Origin: Pseudomonadota bacterium
GTDB taxonomy: Bacteria > Pseudomonadota > Gammaproteobacteria > Xanthomonadales > Rhodanobacteraceae
Direction of reading: 5' to 3'
Length of the DNA: 64,000 nucleotides
Assembly: GCA_029561145.1 (NCBI GenBank)
Contig: JAKQJM010000057.1
Location: 155,707 to 219,706 of the forward strand
Shown here: positions 50,286 through 60,200 of the stretch, one piece after another
How the letters are laid out: each line of letters begins with the position of its first letter
Numbering within the stretch: position 1 is the stretch's first letter
The notes under the pieces: model-generated
Seen by the model: the letters and a program-made list of their open reading frames with translations, nothing else
Told to the model about the DNA's origin: nothing
The model's database searches: none
Made by a program: the position numbers and the translations under genes

Positions 50286-51025
50286 AGCCTGGCGACGGAT
50301 CGCTGCGCATCGCCATGTGGTCAGGCCCGCGCAATCTTTCGACGGCGATGATGCGCGCCTGGGAGAACCGCGGGGATTGCGCGGTCAGCGATGAACCGTT
50401 CTATGCGCACTACCTCGCCGAAACCGGACTCGACCATCCGGCGCGCGACGAGGTGATCGCTGCCGGCGAGACCGACTGGCGCAAGGTCGCGCTGTCGATG
50501 GTCGGCGAGGTTCCCGGTGGCCAGCCCGTGTGGTACCAGAAGCACATGTGCCATCACATGCTCGCCCACATCGACCACGACTGGATGGATGGGCTGGCCC
50601 ATGCGTTCCTGATCCGGGATCCGTCCGAGGTCGTGGCCTCGTATCTGCGCTCGCGTTCGACAGTCACCGAGGACGACATCGGATTGCCGCAGGAAGTACG
50701 CCTGTTCGATGAGGTCTGCGATCGTTTTGGCCATGCACCTCCGGTGATCGACGCCGATGATTTCCTGCTCGATCCCGAGGCGCATCTGCGTGCGTTGTGT
50801 GCGCATTTCGGCATTCCATTTCGTGCCGGGATGTTGAGCTGGCCAGTCGGGCCGCGCGACAGTGACGGCATCTGGGCGCCGTACTGGTATGCCGCGGTGT
50901 GGAATTCGACAGGCTTCGAACCTCCCCATCCGCGCGAAATCCATCTCGAAGGCGACGCCGCGCGCGTCGCCGATGCGACCCGCCCGCTGTACGAGAAGCT
51001 GTACCGCCATCGCCTGCGCGCGTGA
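50282..51025 (+). CDS. Sulfotransferase-like protein
   Basis: GTG start overlapping the aminotransferase stop (GTGA); MWSGPRNLSTAMMRAWENRGDCAVSDEPFYAHYL and FLIRDPSEVVASYL resemble 5'-PSB and 3'-PB regions. Confidence 0.72.
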   Translation: MKPGDGSLRIAMWSGPRNLSTAMMRAWENRGDCAVSDEPFYAHYLAETGLDHPARDEVIAAGETDWRKVALSMVGEVPGGQPVWYQKHMCHHMLAHIDHDWMDGLAHAFLIRDPSEVVASYLRSRSTVTEDDIGLPQEVRLFDEVCDRFGHAPPVIDADDFLLDPEAHLRALCAHFGIPFRAGMLSWPVGPRDSDGIWAPYWYAAVWNSTGFEPPHPREIHLEGDAARVADATRPLYEKLYRHRLRA

Positions 51026-51143
51026 TGGCGCAGGGCGCAGCCGGGCGCGTTGGCGATCGCGTCGGGCAGCGATGGCGTGACGAACGCGCTGCCTTGCCGC
51101 TGGCGGCACAATATCCGGCGCGCTCATGCGTCTGCAGCGTCGT

Positions 51144-51722
51144 ATGCAGGCAATCACGGACATCACAGTCGCCATGGCCAGGCAGGACCGGTCGATAGCC
51201 GACACGTTCGAGCGCGAACACGGGCGCCTGCGCGGCTTCATTCGCCGTTACGTCCCGAACCTGGCCGATGCGGAAGACATCTTGCAGGAAGTGTTCTTCG
51301 AATTCGTCGAGGCGGCACGCCTGCTCAAGCCGATCGAACAGGCCGGTGCCTGGCTGTTCCGGGTTGCGCGCAACCGGATCAGCGATCGCTTCCGCAGGCG
51401 ACGATTCGAACCCGGCGATCCGCCCGGCCTCGCTGCGCTCGATGCCGACGCGCTTTCGCTCATCGAGCTGCTGCCTGATCCCGATGCCTCGCCCGAGGCG
51501 GCGTTCGCGCGCTTCTTCCTGCTCGACGAACTCGACGCTGCGCTCGACGAGTTGCCCGAAGAGCAGCGCAGCGTGTTCGTCGCGCACGAGCTCGAGGGTC
51601 GAAGTTTCAAGGCGCTGTCCGCCGAGAGCGGAATCGGCATCAACACGTTGCTGTCACGCAAGCGCTATGCGGTGCTGTTCCTGCGCCGGCGCCTGCAATC
51701 GATCCATGAGGAAATCCAGTGA
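51144..51722 (+). CDS. ECF-type RNA polymerase sigma factor
   Basis: NLADAEDILQEVFFEFVEAARLLKPIEQAGAWLFRVARNRISDRFRRRR; FKALSAESGIGINTLLSRKRYAVLFLRRRL. Confidence 0.92.
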   Translation: MQAITDITVAMARQDRSIADTFEREHGRLRGFIRRYVPNLADAEDILQEVFFEFVEAARLLKPIEQAGAWLFRVARNRISDRFRRRRFEPGDPPGLAALDADALSLIELLPDPDASPEAAFARFFLLDELDAALDELPEEQRSVFVAHELEGRSFKALSAESGIGINTLLSRKRYAVLFLRRRLQSIHEEIQ

Positions 51723-52093
51723 TGCTCAAGGAGCACGACATGAACATGAAGAAATATCGTACGCGGCGGTTCGTGAAATTCGCGATCCTCGCCATCCTCG
51801 TGATTCCACTGTTCGGCTTTATCGTGATGGGACTGTGGAACTGGCTGATGCCCGATCTGTTCGGCTTGCCGCGCATCGGCTTCTGGCAGGCCTGGGGCTT
51901 GTTCGTGCTCGGCAAGATCCTGTTCGGCAGCTTCCGCGGCCAACCCGGCGGGCATCACCGCGCGCGCATGGGCGAGCGTTGGGCGCAGATGTCCGACGAC
52001 GAACGTGAAGCGTTTCGACGCGGCATCTGGCGACATCGCGAACACCCGCACGCCGAAGGCAGCGACACACATGACGATGCTGCGAGGTCCTGA
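51722..52093 (+). CDS. Small membrane protein coupled to the sigma factor gene
   Basis: Start overlaps the sigma-factor stop; TM FVKFAILAILVIPLFGFIVMGLW; charged C-terminus. Confidence 0.65.
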   Translation: MLKEHDMNMKKYRTRRFVKFAILAILVIPLFGFIVMGLWNWLMPDLFGLPRIGFWQAWGLFVLGKILFGSFRGQPGGHHRARMGERWAQMSDDEREAFRRGIWRHREHPHAEGSDTHDDAARS

Positions 52094-52200
52094 CCGCCAG
52101 CCTGTCGCCATCGTCGCTGCACCGACGCGCGGTCCCCTGATCAACCTTGAAAACCGGTCCGGATGAAACCGCGGCGACCAGCAGTTACGGGCGACGCGCT

Positions 52201-53013
52201 TCACAGTGAAAGCGGCAATTCCAGATGCGCGGCATAGATCATGTCGCGATGCTCGATCAGGGTGGCATCGAGCGCGTCCCGGGTCGGTGCATCGAGCGAC
52301 TCGAATGCCGCGCGTATCGCCGGATCCATCGCACATTGCACGGACGGCAGCGGACAGAACATCCCGATTGCCGCAGCGCTGTAGATATCGAGCGCGCTGA
52401 GCTGGCTGCCAATGTAATAGCGGCTTCCGGCATCGCGAGCTTCGCGCAAGCGATTTGCCAGCATGGCCAGCAATTCGACGACCCTTGGCCCATGGGAGTC
52501 TCCGGCTTCCGGGTCATAGCCGTATTTGGCGGCCAGGTACTTCGCGATCCGTTCCGGAAATCCACCGTCGCCGCGCAGGCCCGCGTGCACGAGCTGCAGG
52601 CGACGCGACCAGCCCAGTCCTCCCACGCCGCAGATGTCGTCGGAAAGCGCGAGAACGACGTCGCGCGCGCGCTCGTCGAGCGGAAGCAGGGCGGGTGCAG
52701 CCGCCAATCGCTCGGCCCGCAACAGGATGTCCTTCCATCCCGACAGCGGCGCTTCGTCGTCGACCACGAGCACCGGCCCGCTGCGCTGTCCGGCCCAGTC
52801 CTTCAGGGCATCGCTGTCATGGACCAGACGCACGGCCGCCCAATCGAGGTGCTTGACGTGGAGGATGCCCTTGGCGGCTTCGCCCCAAAGGCTCGGTACA
52901 TTACCGACAACGACCATGCGCAATCCGCTCCGCGCGATCGCCTCGTCCACACTCACGTATTCAAACGCCATCGGAATTCCTGCGGAAAACGAATCGAAGG
53001 ATGGAAGCGCCAT
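52201..53013 (-). CDS. Glutathione S-transferase-like protein
   Basis: Thioredoxin-like N-terminus and SRYYIGSQLSALDIYSAAAIGMF typical of GST C-terminal domains. Confidence 0.65.
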   Translation of the reverse strand: MALPSFDSFSAGIPMAFEYVSVDEAIARSGLRMVVVGNVPSLWGEAAKGILHVKHLDWAAVRLVHDSDALKDWAGQRSGPVLVVDDEAPLSGWKDILLRAERLAAAPALLPLDERARDVVLALSDDICGVGGLGWSRRLQLVHAGLRGDGGFPERIAKYLAAKYGYDPEAGDSHGPRVVELLAMLANRLREARDAGSRYYIGSQLSALDIYSAAAIGMFCPLPSVQCAMDPAIRAAFESLDAPTRDALDATLIEHRDMIYAAHLELPLSL

Positions 53014-53270
53014 CGAAGATGACCCAGGCGACCAACAGGGTAGCCCGGCCCTGCATCCACTGACAGCGGCAGGCAGTCATCGACATCGCGGGCAGGGCGA
53101 CCCCGCAACGGCGGGCGGGATCGTGCAAGACGCAATTCAGCGAGGTGCGCAAGGTCTTCCCGGAATCTGCACGGGTTCTGCACAGTCGGGCGCTAGAGTG
53201 CGATCGTGCAAACCGTGTCGCGCAGTGCCGATCCGGCTCTCTCCCGCTCTCGATTCGATGGAATGCCACG

Positions 53271-54101
53271 ATGAGCGTCAAACCGCCGCTTCCGAACCTG
53301 TCGCATTCACACGCTTCGCTAGATGAAACCCTGCAGGTGCTCGGCCAGCGTCGCCGGTTGCTCAAGCTGCTCGGCGGCCTCGGTGCCGTGTCACTGCTGC
53401 CGCAAGGCGCGATCGCCTGCTCGCTGATTCCAGCGGAAACGGCTGGTCCCTATCCCGGTGACGGCACGAACGGTCCCAATGTGCTCATCCAGAGCGGCAT
53501 CGTCAGATCGGACATCCGCTCGAGTTTTGGCAGTTCCGGGACTGCCGTGGCGCCCGGCACGCCGCTCACGGTCACCTTGCAGTTCCTCAGCACGGTGGCG
53601 GGCTGTGGCCCGATCGAAGGACTCGCCGTCTATCTCTGGCATTGCAATGCCTCGGGCGGCTATTCGATGTATTCGTCGGGCGTTACCGCGCAGAACTACC
53701 TGCGCGGCGTACAGGCGACCGACGCGAACGGCCGCTGCACGTTCACGTCGATCTTTCCGGGCTGCTATGCGGGACGCTGGCCGCACATCCATTTCGAGGT
53801 GTTCGCCTCGCTGCTGGATGCAACCACCGGCAGCAATGCCGGGCGCGTTTCCCAGCTCGCGTTGCCGGAATCGGTGTCGCGCCAGGTCTACGCGCAGACC
53901 TCGCTGTATCCGAACGGCACCAGCAACCTCAACCCGCTCACCCTGGATTCCGACAACGTGTTCGGCAACGACGGCGGCATTCACCAGTTGGCCACCGTCA
54001 GCGGCGACAACGCAAGCGGTTACACGTCGTTCCTCGAAGTCGGGGTCGCGGTCGACGCGACCTCGTCCGACCTCCTCTTCGCCGACGACTTCGAGACCTG
54101 A
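53271..54101 (+). CDS. Exported intradiol ring-cleavage dioxygenase-like protein
   Basis: RRRLLKLLGGLGAVSLLPQ Tat-like signal; AETAGPYPGDG, VYLWHCNASGGYSMYSSG, FTSIFPGCYAGRWPHIHFEVF; ends DLLFADDFET. Confidence 0.83.
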   Translation: MSVKPPLPNLSHSHASLDETLQVLGQRRRLLKLLGGLGAVSLLPQGAIACSLIPAETAGPYPGDGTNGPNVLIQSGIVRSDIRSSFGSSGTAVAPGTPLTVTLQFLSTVAGCGPIEGLAVYLWHCNASGGYSMYSSGVTAQNYLRGVQATDANGRCTFTSIFPGCYAGRWPHIHFEVFASLLDATTGSNAGRVSQLALPESVSRQVYAQTSLYPNGTSNLNPLTLDSDNVFGNDGGIHQLATVSGDNASGYTSFLEVGVAVDATSSDLLFADDFET

Positions 54102-54320
54102 TCGCCGATCGCCGACAGCAATGGAATGGACGGCTGGATGCGTCGTCGCACGGCGCCGGGCCGAGTGCCACGCAGGACAGCGGGCGACATCAAACGCCTT
54201 TGGCCGAATGTTCCTGCCCGTTGGCAAGCACGCGCCGGCGTGCAGGGCGGGCCTTGCGGAAGCGAAACGGATCGGCGACTGGAGGTGTCGGAACACGTTT
54301 GATGCTGCCGGAAGCCGCCG

Positions 54321-55694
54321 TTGGCTGCGTCGCTACGTCGCATGCGGTATGCGGTGCCGCTGAGGCAAACCACCCAGAACGCGCTTGACCGCGCGAAAGT
54401 GACGTGGCCTATTGCGCGCATGTTCGCATGCGATTCCATTCATACGGCGGTTAGCTGGTCGACTCCGCGCGAATCGATCCGCGCAACGGGACTTCGGCGT
54501 TTGTTGCCGTTGTTCATCGCCGGCTCGGCCTGTACCGGCGTTTACGCGCAGGCACTGTTGCAGGCCCCGACCGAAAGCGCGAGCGAACTGGGTTACGCCG
54601 TGGCACTCGATGGCCAGCGGATCGTCACTGGTGCTCCAGGTGCACAGGCTCTTGCCGGACGTGTCTACACCTATGATTGCGTCGGCCAGAACTGCTCGGC
54701 CCCGACGGCGTTGGCGCCGGGCGACCTTGTTGCCGGCGATCGGTTCGGCGCGGCGGTCTCGGTGTCCGCGGCCACGCTTGCGATCGGCGCGCCGGGAAAG
54801 GGCGCGGTCTATGTCTACCTGCATGACGGAATCGGCTGGCTGCAGCAGCAGAAGCTCGTCGCAACCCCGGCGTTGCCGAACGAACTGTTCGGTGCCTCGG
54901 TCGCGCTGCGCGGCAATCGGCTCGCGATCGGCGCGCCCGGCGCGAACAGCGCTGCCGGGGCGATCTACGTCTTCGAGCGTTCGGGCAGCGTGTGGACCCA
55001 GAGTAGCCGGCTGCAGGCGGGCGACGCCGACCCCGGCGATGCGTTGGGCAGCAGCATCGCGCTCGATTCCGACACGATACTGGCCGGTGCGCCGTACTGG
55101 GCTGCATTGCATCCCGGGGCCTTCAGCCAGGGTGCCGCCTACGTTTTCGTGTTTGCCTCATCGATCTGGAACGAGCAGGCTCGGCTGTTGCCGGTACCGA
55201 CGATCAATGCGCAGGTGTTTGGCAAGTCAGTCAGCCTTTCCGGAAACCGGGCACTGGTCGGAGCGCCATTGGCCAATCTCCGCGCTGGCAGTGCGTACGT
55301 TTTTGAACGCGGCGGTTCGACCTGGACCCAGCAACAGCAGCTCACCCTGGCGGGTGGATTGCCAGGCGACCGTTTCGGCTGGTCGGTTGCGCTCGATGCC
55401 GACCAACTGCTGATCGGAGCGCCATTTGCCCTGGCGGGTTGCGGAGGCAGCACGCGCTTCGTGTTGACCGGCGGCACATGGAATCCGGTCGCACTGCCAT
55501 CGCTGGCGCGACCTGCTCCGGGCGGGCTGGTCGGCTGGTCGATAGCGGCCGAGGGGCAACGCTGGCTGGTCGGAACGCCTGGCTACAGCGGCGCACCCAG
55601 TCACGTGGGTGCCGCCTACTGGCGAGCCGCCAGCGATGCCATCTTCAACGACAGCTTCGATGATGCGAGTGCCGCCACTTGCGTCGTGGATTGA
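54321..55694 (+). CDS. FG-GAP repeat (integrin-like) exported protein; start uncertain
   Basis: Repeats such as ELGYAVALDGQRIVTGAPG, LFGASVALRGNRLAIGAPGAN, VFGKSVSLSGNRALVGAPLAN; ends DAIFNDSFDDASAATCVVD. Confidence 0.85.
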   Translation: MAASLRRMRYAVPLRQTTQNALDRAKVTWPIARMFACDSIHTAVSWSTPRESIRATGLRRLLPLFIAGSACTGVYAQALLQAPTESASELGYAVALDGQRIVTGAPGAQALAGRVYTYDCVGQNCSAPTALAPGDLVAGDRFGAAVSVSAATLAIGAPGKGAVYVYLHDGIGWLQQQKLVATPALPNELFGASVALRGNRLAIGAPGANSAAGAIYVFERSGSVWTQSSRLQAGDADPGDALGSSIALDSDTILAGAPYWAALHPGAFSQGAAYVFVFASSIWNEQARLLPVPTINAQVFGKSVSLSGNRALVGAPLANLRAGSAYVFERGGSTWTQQQQLTLAGGLPGDRFGWSVALDADQLLIGAPFALAGCGGSTRFVLTGGTWNPVALPSLARPAPGGLVGWSIAAEGQRWLVGTPGYSGAPSHVGAAYWRAASDAIFNDSFDDASAATCVVD

Positions 55695-55773
55695 ACGGCA
55701 GCGGTCATCGGCATCGGTCCGGTCTCGTGACGGGCAGGCAGGAGCGGAGCAGTCGTTGGTTCGAATCGCCCGC

Positions 55774-56418
55774 TCAATCCAGCAGGCCGTGCTTGACCGC
55801 ATAGCGGATCAGTTCGGCTGTATTGCGCGAGCCGAGTTTGTCCATCGCGCGAAAGCGGTGGTTCTCGGCGGTCTTGGTGCTGATCGCGAGGTGCCTTGCG
55901 ATTTCCTTCGTGGTCATGCCCTCGACGATCAGGTGGAACACCTGTCGCTCGCGCGCCGTGAGGTCGCGGTAGGGATCCTCGATGCGACTGTTCGGCTGCT
56001 TGACCTGTTGCGCCAGGACACGCGAGGCGTGGCTGCCGAAATAGCCGCGACCATTGGCCAGAGTGCGCACGGCGCTGATCAGTTCCTCGCCCGCACTGTC
56101 CTTGAGCAGGAATCCCGAGGCGCCGGAACGAACGACGTGCAACACGTATTCCTCTTCCGCGTGCATGGTCAGAACGAGGATGCGCGAGTGCTCAAGCTCC
56201 TTGCTCAAGCGGCGGATCACTTCAATGCCGTTGAGCTTGGGCATCGAGATGTCCAGCACGATGACATCGGGCTCGGTCTGCAAGGCGAGTTCGACTGCGC
56301 TCATGCCATCGGCCGCCTGGGCGACGACACGGCAATCGCCACTGGCATTGAGCAGGGCGACCAGGCCTTCGCGCAGGATCGTATGATCGTCCGCAACCAG
56401 GACGCGTATGGTCTTCAT
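55774..56418 (-). CDS. NarL/LuxR-family response regulator
   Basis: IRVLVADDHTILREGLVALL receiver; YRDLTARERQVFHLIVEGMTTKEIARHLAISTKTAENHRFRAMDKLG HTH. Confidence 0.95.
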   Translation of the reverse strand: MKTIRVLVADDHTILREGLVALLNASGDCRVVAQAADGMSAVELALQTEPDVIVLDISMPKLNGIEVIRRLSKELEHSRILVLTMHAEEEYVLHVVRSGASGFLLKDSAGEELISAVRTLANGRGYFGSHASRVLAQQVKQPNSRIEDPYRDLTARERQVFHLIVEGMTTKEIARHLAISTKTAENHRFRAMDKLGSRNTAELIRYAVKHGLLD

Positions 56419-57206
56419 GATTCGCCAGGCTCGACGGTCAGAGGCAGGCGAACGCGAAGTTGCAATCCTTCGCCGGGCTGAGAGATCAACTCGAGCTGGC
56501 CACCGAACAGGTTCACGCGTTCGCGCATGCTGGCCAGGCCCGAACTTTCGCTTTCGCTCGATCGGCGCCAGGCCCGCTCGACGTCGCAGCCGCAGCCATC
56601 GTCGACGATCAGCAGCAACAGGTGGTTCGCGCGGCGGGTCAGGCGCATGACAACATGCTTCGCCTGGGCGTGCTTGAGCGCGTTGGCCAGTGCTTCCTGG
56701 GCGACCCGGAAAATGAGGGTCGACAGCTCGCTGTCGAAATCCTCGGGAAGGTCGCCAACGTCCACCTCGATCATGCAGCCGCTGTCTTCGGAGCTGTAGC
56801 GCGCCAGCCATTGCAGGGCTGCGCTGAGTCCCAGATCGTCGAGTATCTGTGGACGCAGCATGCGCGACAGCGCGCGGACCTCGCTGATCGCCGTCTCGCA
56901 CAAGGTGGACGCCTGCTGCAGCCGCTCATCGACGCTGCACCCCGGGTTCCGCGCGAGCCCGTGCAGACGGTGGTGCAGCGCGGTCAGGTGCTGGCCGATG
57001 CCATCGTGAAGTTCGCGCGCGAGACGCCGGCGCTCGTTTTCCTGGACGCGCCATACCGATCTTGCGAGCTGCTTGAAGTGATTTTCGCCGGCCTGCAATT
57101 GCGCGAACAACCGGCTCTGCTGGTCGGACAGGCGTTGCAGTTCGTCGCGCATCTTCTGGTTCTCTTCACCGTTACGCGGCGGAAGGCCGATGGGTGGGGT
57201 CTTCAT
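56415..57206 (-). CDS. Soluble HisKA_3-type histidine kinase
   Basis: RRRLARELHDGIGQHLTALHHRLHGL, VAQEALANALKHAQAKHV, SSGLASMRERVNLFGGQLEL; no TM seen. Confidence 0.92.
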   Translation of the reverse strand: MKTPPIGLPPRNGEENQKMRDELQRLSDQQSRLFAQLQAGENHFKQLARSVWRVQENERRRLARELHDGIGQHLTALHHRLHGLARNPGCSVDERLQQASTLCETAISEVRALSRMLRPQILDDLGLSAALQWLARYSSEDSGCMIEVDVGDLPEDFDSELSTLIFRVAQEALANALKHAQAKHVVMRLTRRANHLLLLIVDDGCGCDVERAWRRSSESESSGLASMRERVNLFGGQLELISQPGEGLQLRVRLPLTVEPGES

Positions 57207-60200
57207 GGCGTCGCTTCCCGTGCGACGCCGATCGACTTCGCATAGTCGAGCAACACCTGCTGTTGCGCCGCAGGGGTCTTCCTGAGCAGATCATCCAGCG
57301 CTTCCCTGGCCAGCTTTTGCGCTTGCAGCGCAGCCGCGCTGCCGCTGGCGGAGAGTCGCGAACCGAACTGGTGGATGGCGAATGCACGACCGTACGCTGG
57401 AAGGCGCGCGAGCAGTGCACGCGCCTCCTGATAGTCGGCCAGCGCATTCGGTCCGCCCAGTTGCACCGAGGTTTCTGCCAGGCTCAGGCGCAGCGGCATG
57501 CTCGCATAGCGCAGCAAGCCGTTTTTCACGGCGCGCAACTCGGTCTGCGCGGCGTCGCGTCGTGACAGTTCGCCGAGAATGCGCACCTTGAGCAATCGCG
57601 ACAACAATTCCGCCGCGTAGCTGTGCGCACTCACCGCCTCCGCGATGGCTTCGTCGGCAGCCATGAGGGCCGCTTCGGTCTGGCCCTGGGCGAAAGTGAT
57701 TTCGGCCAGACGCCAGCGCAGGGTGCTGGCCTGCTCGGCAGCACTGGACGGGTCCAGCGCATGGATTGCCTGCGCGGCGCCGGTCCAGTCACCGAGGTCA
57801 CTTGCGATCGCGCTGCGCACCAGCATCATTTCGGTTGCGCCGCGTTGATCCTTGCGCTTGTTGAAATCGGCCAGCGCCCCATCCGACTCCTCGAGCGCGC
57901 TGCTCATCCTGCCTTCGAGCCGATCGAGATCGGCCAGGGTGGCGACACTGATCGTCCGTTCCTCTGCCATCTGCAGGGATTCGGCCGTCGCAAGGCTGTC
58001 CTCAAGCAGTTTTCTCGCCGCCGTCCAGTCGCCGCGTGCGGTCTCGGCAAGGGCCAGGCTCTGGTGGGCATGTACGAGCCCGTAGCGGTCATCGATCTTC
58101 AGATAGGTGGCTGCCGATTGTTGCCAGTAGGTCTGCGCGTTGTCGAACTCGCCGAGCTGGAAATAGGCGTAGCCGACGTTGTTGAGGCTCTCGCCGATCG
58201 AACGCTCGTCGCCGAGACTCTGGCGCATGCGCAGGCTGTCGCGGTACGCGTCCAGCGCACCGCGATAGTTGCCTCGTTCCTCGTCGAGTGCTCCCTTGGC
58301 ATTGGCCAGGTCCGCAAGGGCGCGGCTGTCGCCGAGCGCCTCGGTGATCTCGCGGGCCTGATTGAGGGCTGCTTCCGCGGGATCGAACATGCCCTGCATC
58401 GACAGGACGGTGGACAGGTTGCGAAGACTGGCGGCCTGGCCGCGGCGATCACCGAGCGCCTCGCGCTGGCTCACCGCGCGGCGCAATTGATCTGCGGCAG
58501 CCTCCATCTGGCCAAGGCGCCGATATCCGATGCCGTAGGCATGGCTGACGTCGGCGCGCATCGATTTGTCGTTCAGGCGATTGGCCAGCACCTCGGCGCG
58601 GACAAGGTACTCGTCGACTGCAAGCTTCGCGTCGCCGGCCTGGATCGAGTATTTGCCCAGCGCATACCATGCGTCGATATTGCGTGGATCGTCGCCAACC
58701 AGCGCCTGCAATTGCCTGATCGCTGCATCGTGGTTGCCAAGTTCTGCTTCGCAGCGCGCCTGCAGAAGACGTGCCGGATGGTCATTCGGAACCCGCGACG
58801 TGCGTTCCGCGAGCACGCTCAGCGCCGCGCCCGGATCGCCGAGCAGGGTCTGTGCATAGGCAAGGGTGCGGCGCGCATCCGTTGAATCGTTCGCCTTCAT
58901 GTCATCGCGCGCGGCTCCGGCCAGGTCGATGGCTTCGGCACTGCGACCACCGCGATCAAGCCGGTACAGCAATTGCCACCAGAGTTCCGGGTTGTGGAAG
59001 CGCTGTGCTTCGGTGCGCAGGGCATCGACATCGACCGTTGCGACATCAAGGTGGCTAGCGCTGCCGAGCGCGCGGAGTTCTTCTGCGGTCGGCCAGCCGA
59101 TGTCGATCGCCGACTTGCCGAGCTGCGGACCCAGACCGGCCAGCAGGGCGGTCAGCGCAGCGGGCATGTCGCTTTCGTTCGATACATGCTTCTCGGCGCT
59201 CCACAGCGGCGTGGCCGATGCCGGGTTGACCAGGCGTGCCTTGAGCATCCAGCCGCCCGAATCACGCTTCACTTCTCCCTCGAGTGCGCGCTGCGCGCCC
59301 ATCACGTCGAGTACGCGCTGATGCTGGCGGTCGGCCGCCGACGCGTCGTAGCCCAGCTCGGCAAGCGCGCGATTGACGCGCAGGGGATCGGCGCTGCGCA
59401 ACGACGCGTCGGCACTGAGGCGTTCGCCGAGCATCTGATGAATACCGAACGCCAGCTCACGGTCGCCCGCGTCGCCGTCGCTTGCCCAGGGCAACGGCAG
59501 CAGGTCGAGCGACACGACAGCCTGGGCAGGTGCGGTCGTGCCTGCAGGGGGCAACCGGTGCTCGCGCCAGTACCAGCCGGCAACGGCGAGCGCGATCAGG
59601 GCCAGCGAGGTCGCGGCCAGGATGACCGATCGACCGCGGACGCGCGGCCTGCCGGCGAGGCTGCCGGTGTCGATCGCCTTGACGACCGCTTCGGCGGACG
59701 CGATGCGCCGGGCCACGCGCAATTCAAGCAGCCACGAACACAGCTTCACCGCAAACGGCGGCAGTCCCGGCACGATCGAGTCGGCAGGAGGCGGATCCCG
59801 GACGATGCGCTGGACCAGCATTTCCGCGGGCGTGCCGCCACGAAATGGCAGGGTGCCGGTCAGCATTTCGAACAGGATCAGCCCCAATGCGTACAGGTCG
59901 CTGCGTTCGTCCAGCGGCTCGGCGCGAGCCTGTTCGGGCGACAGGTATTCGGGCGTGCCGATGACGACGCCACTCCCGGTAATGCCGGTCTCCCCGGCGG
60001 TCCGGGCGACACCGAAATCGGTGATGCGCACTTCGCCGGATTGATCGACCAGCACATTGGCTGGTTTCAGATCGCGATGGATGACCTGGCTTCGATGGGC
60101 TGCGGCCAGGCCGAGCGCCAGTTGCCGGGTGACATCCAGGGCTCTTTCCGGAGTGAACCTGTGCTGTTCGCTGAGCAACCGCTCCAGCGAAGGACCGGCG

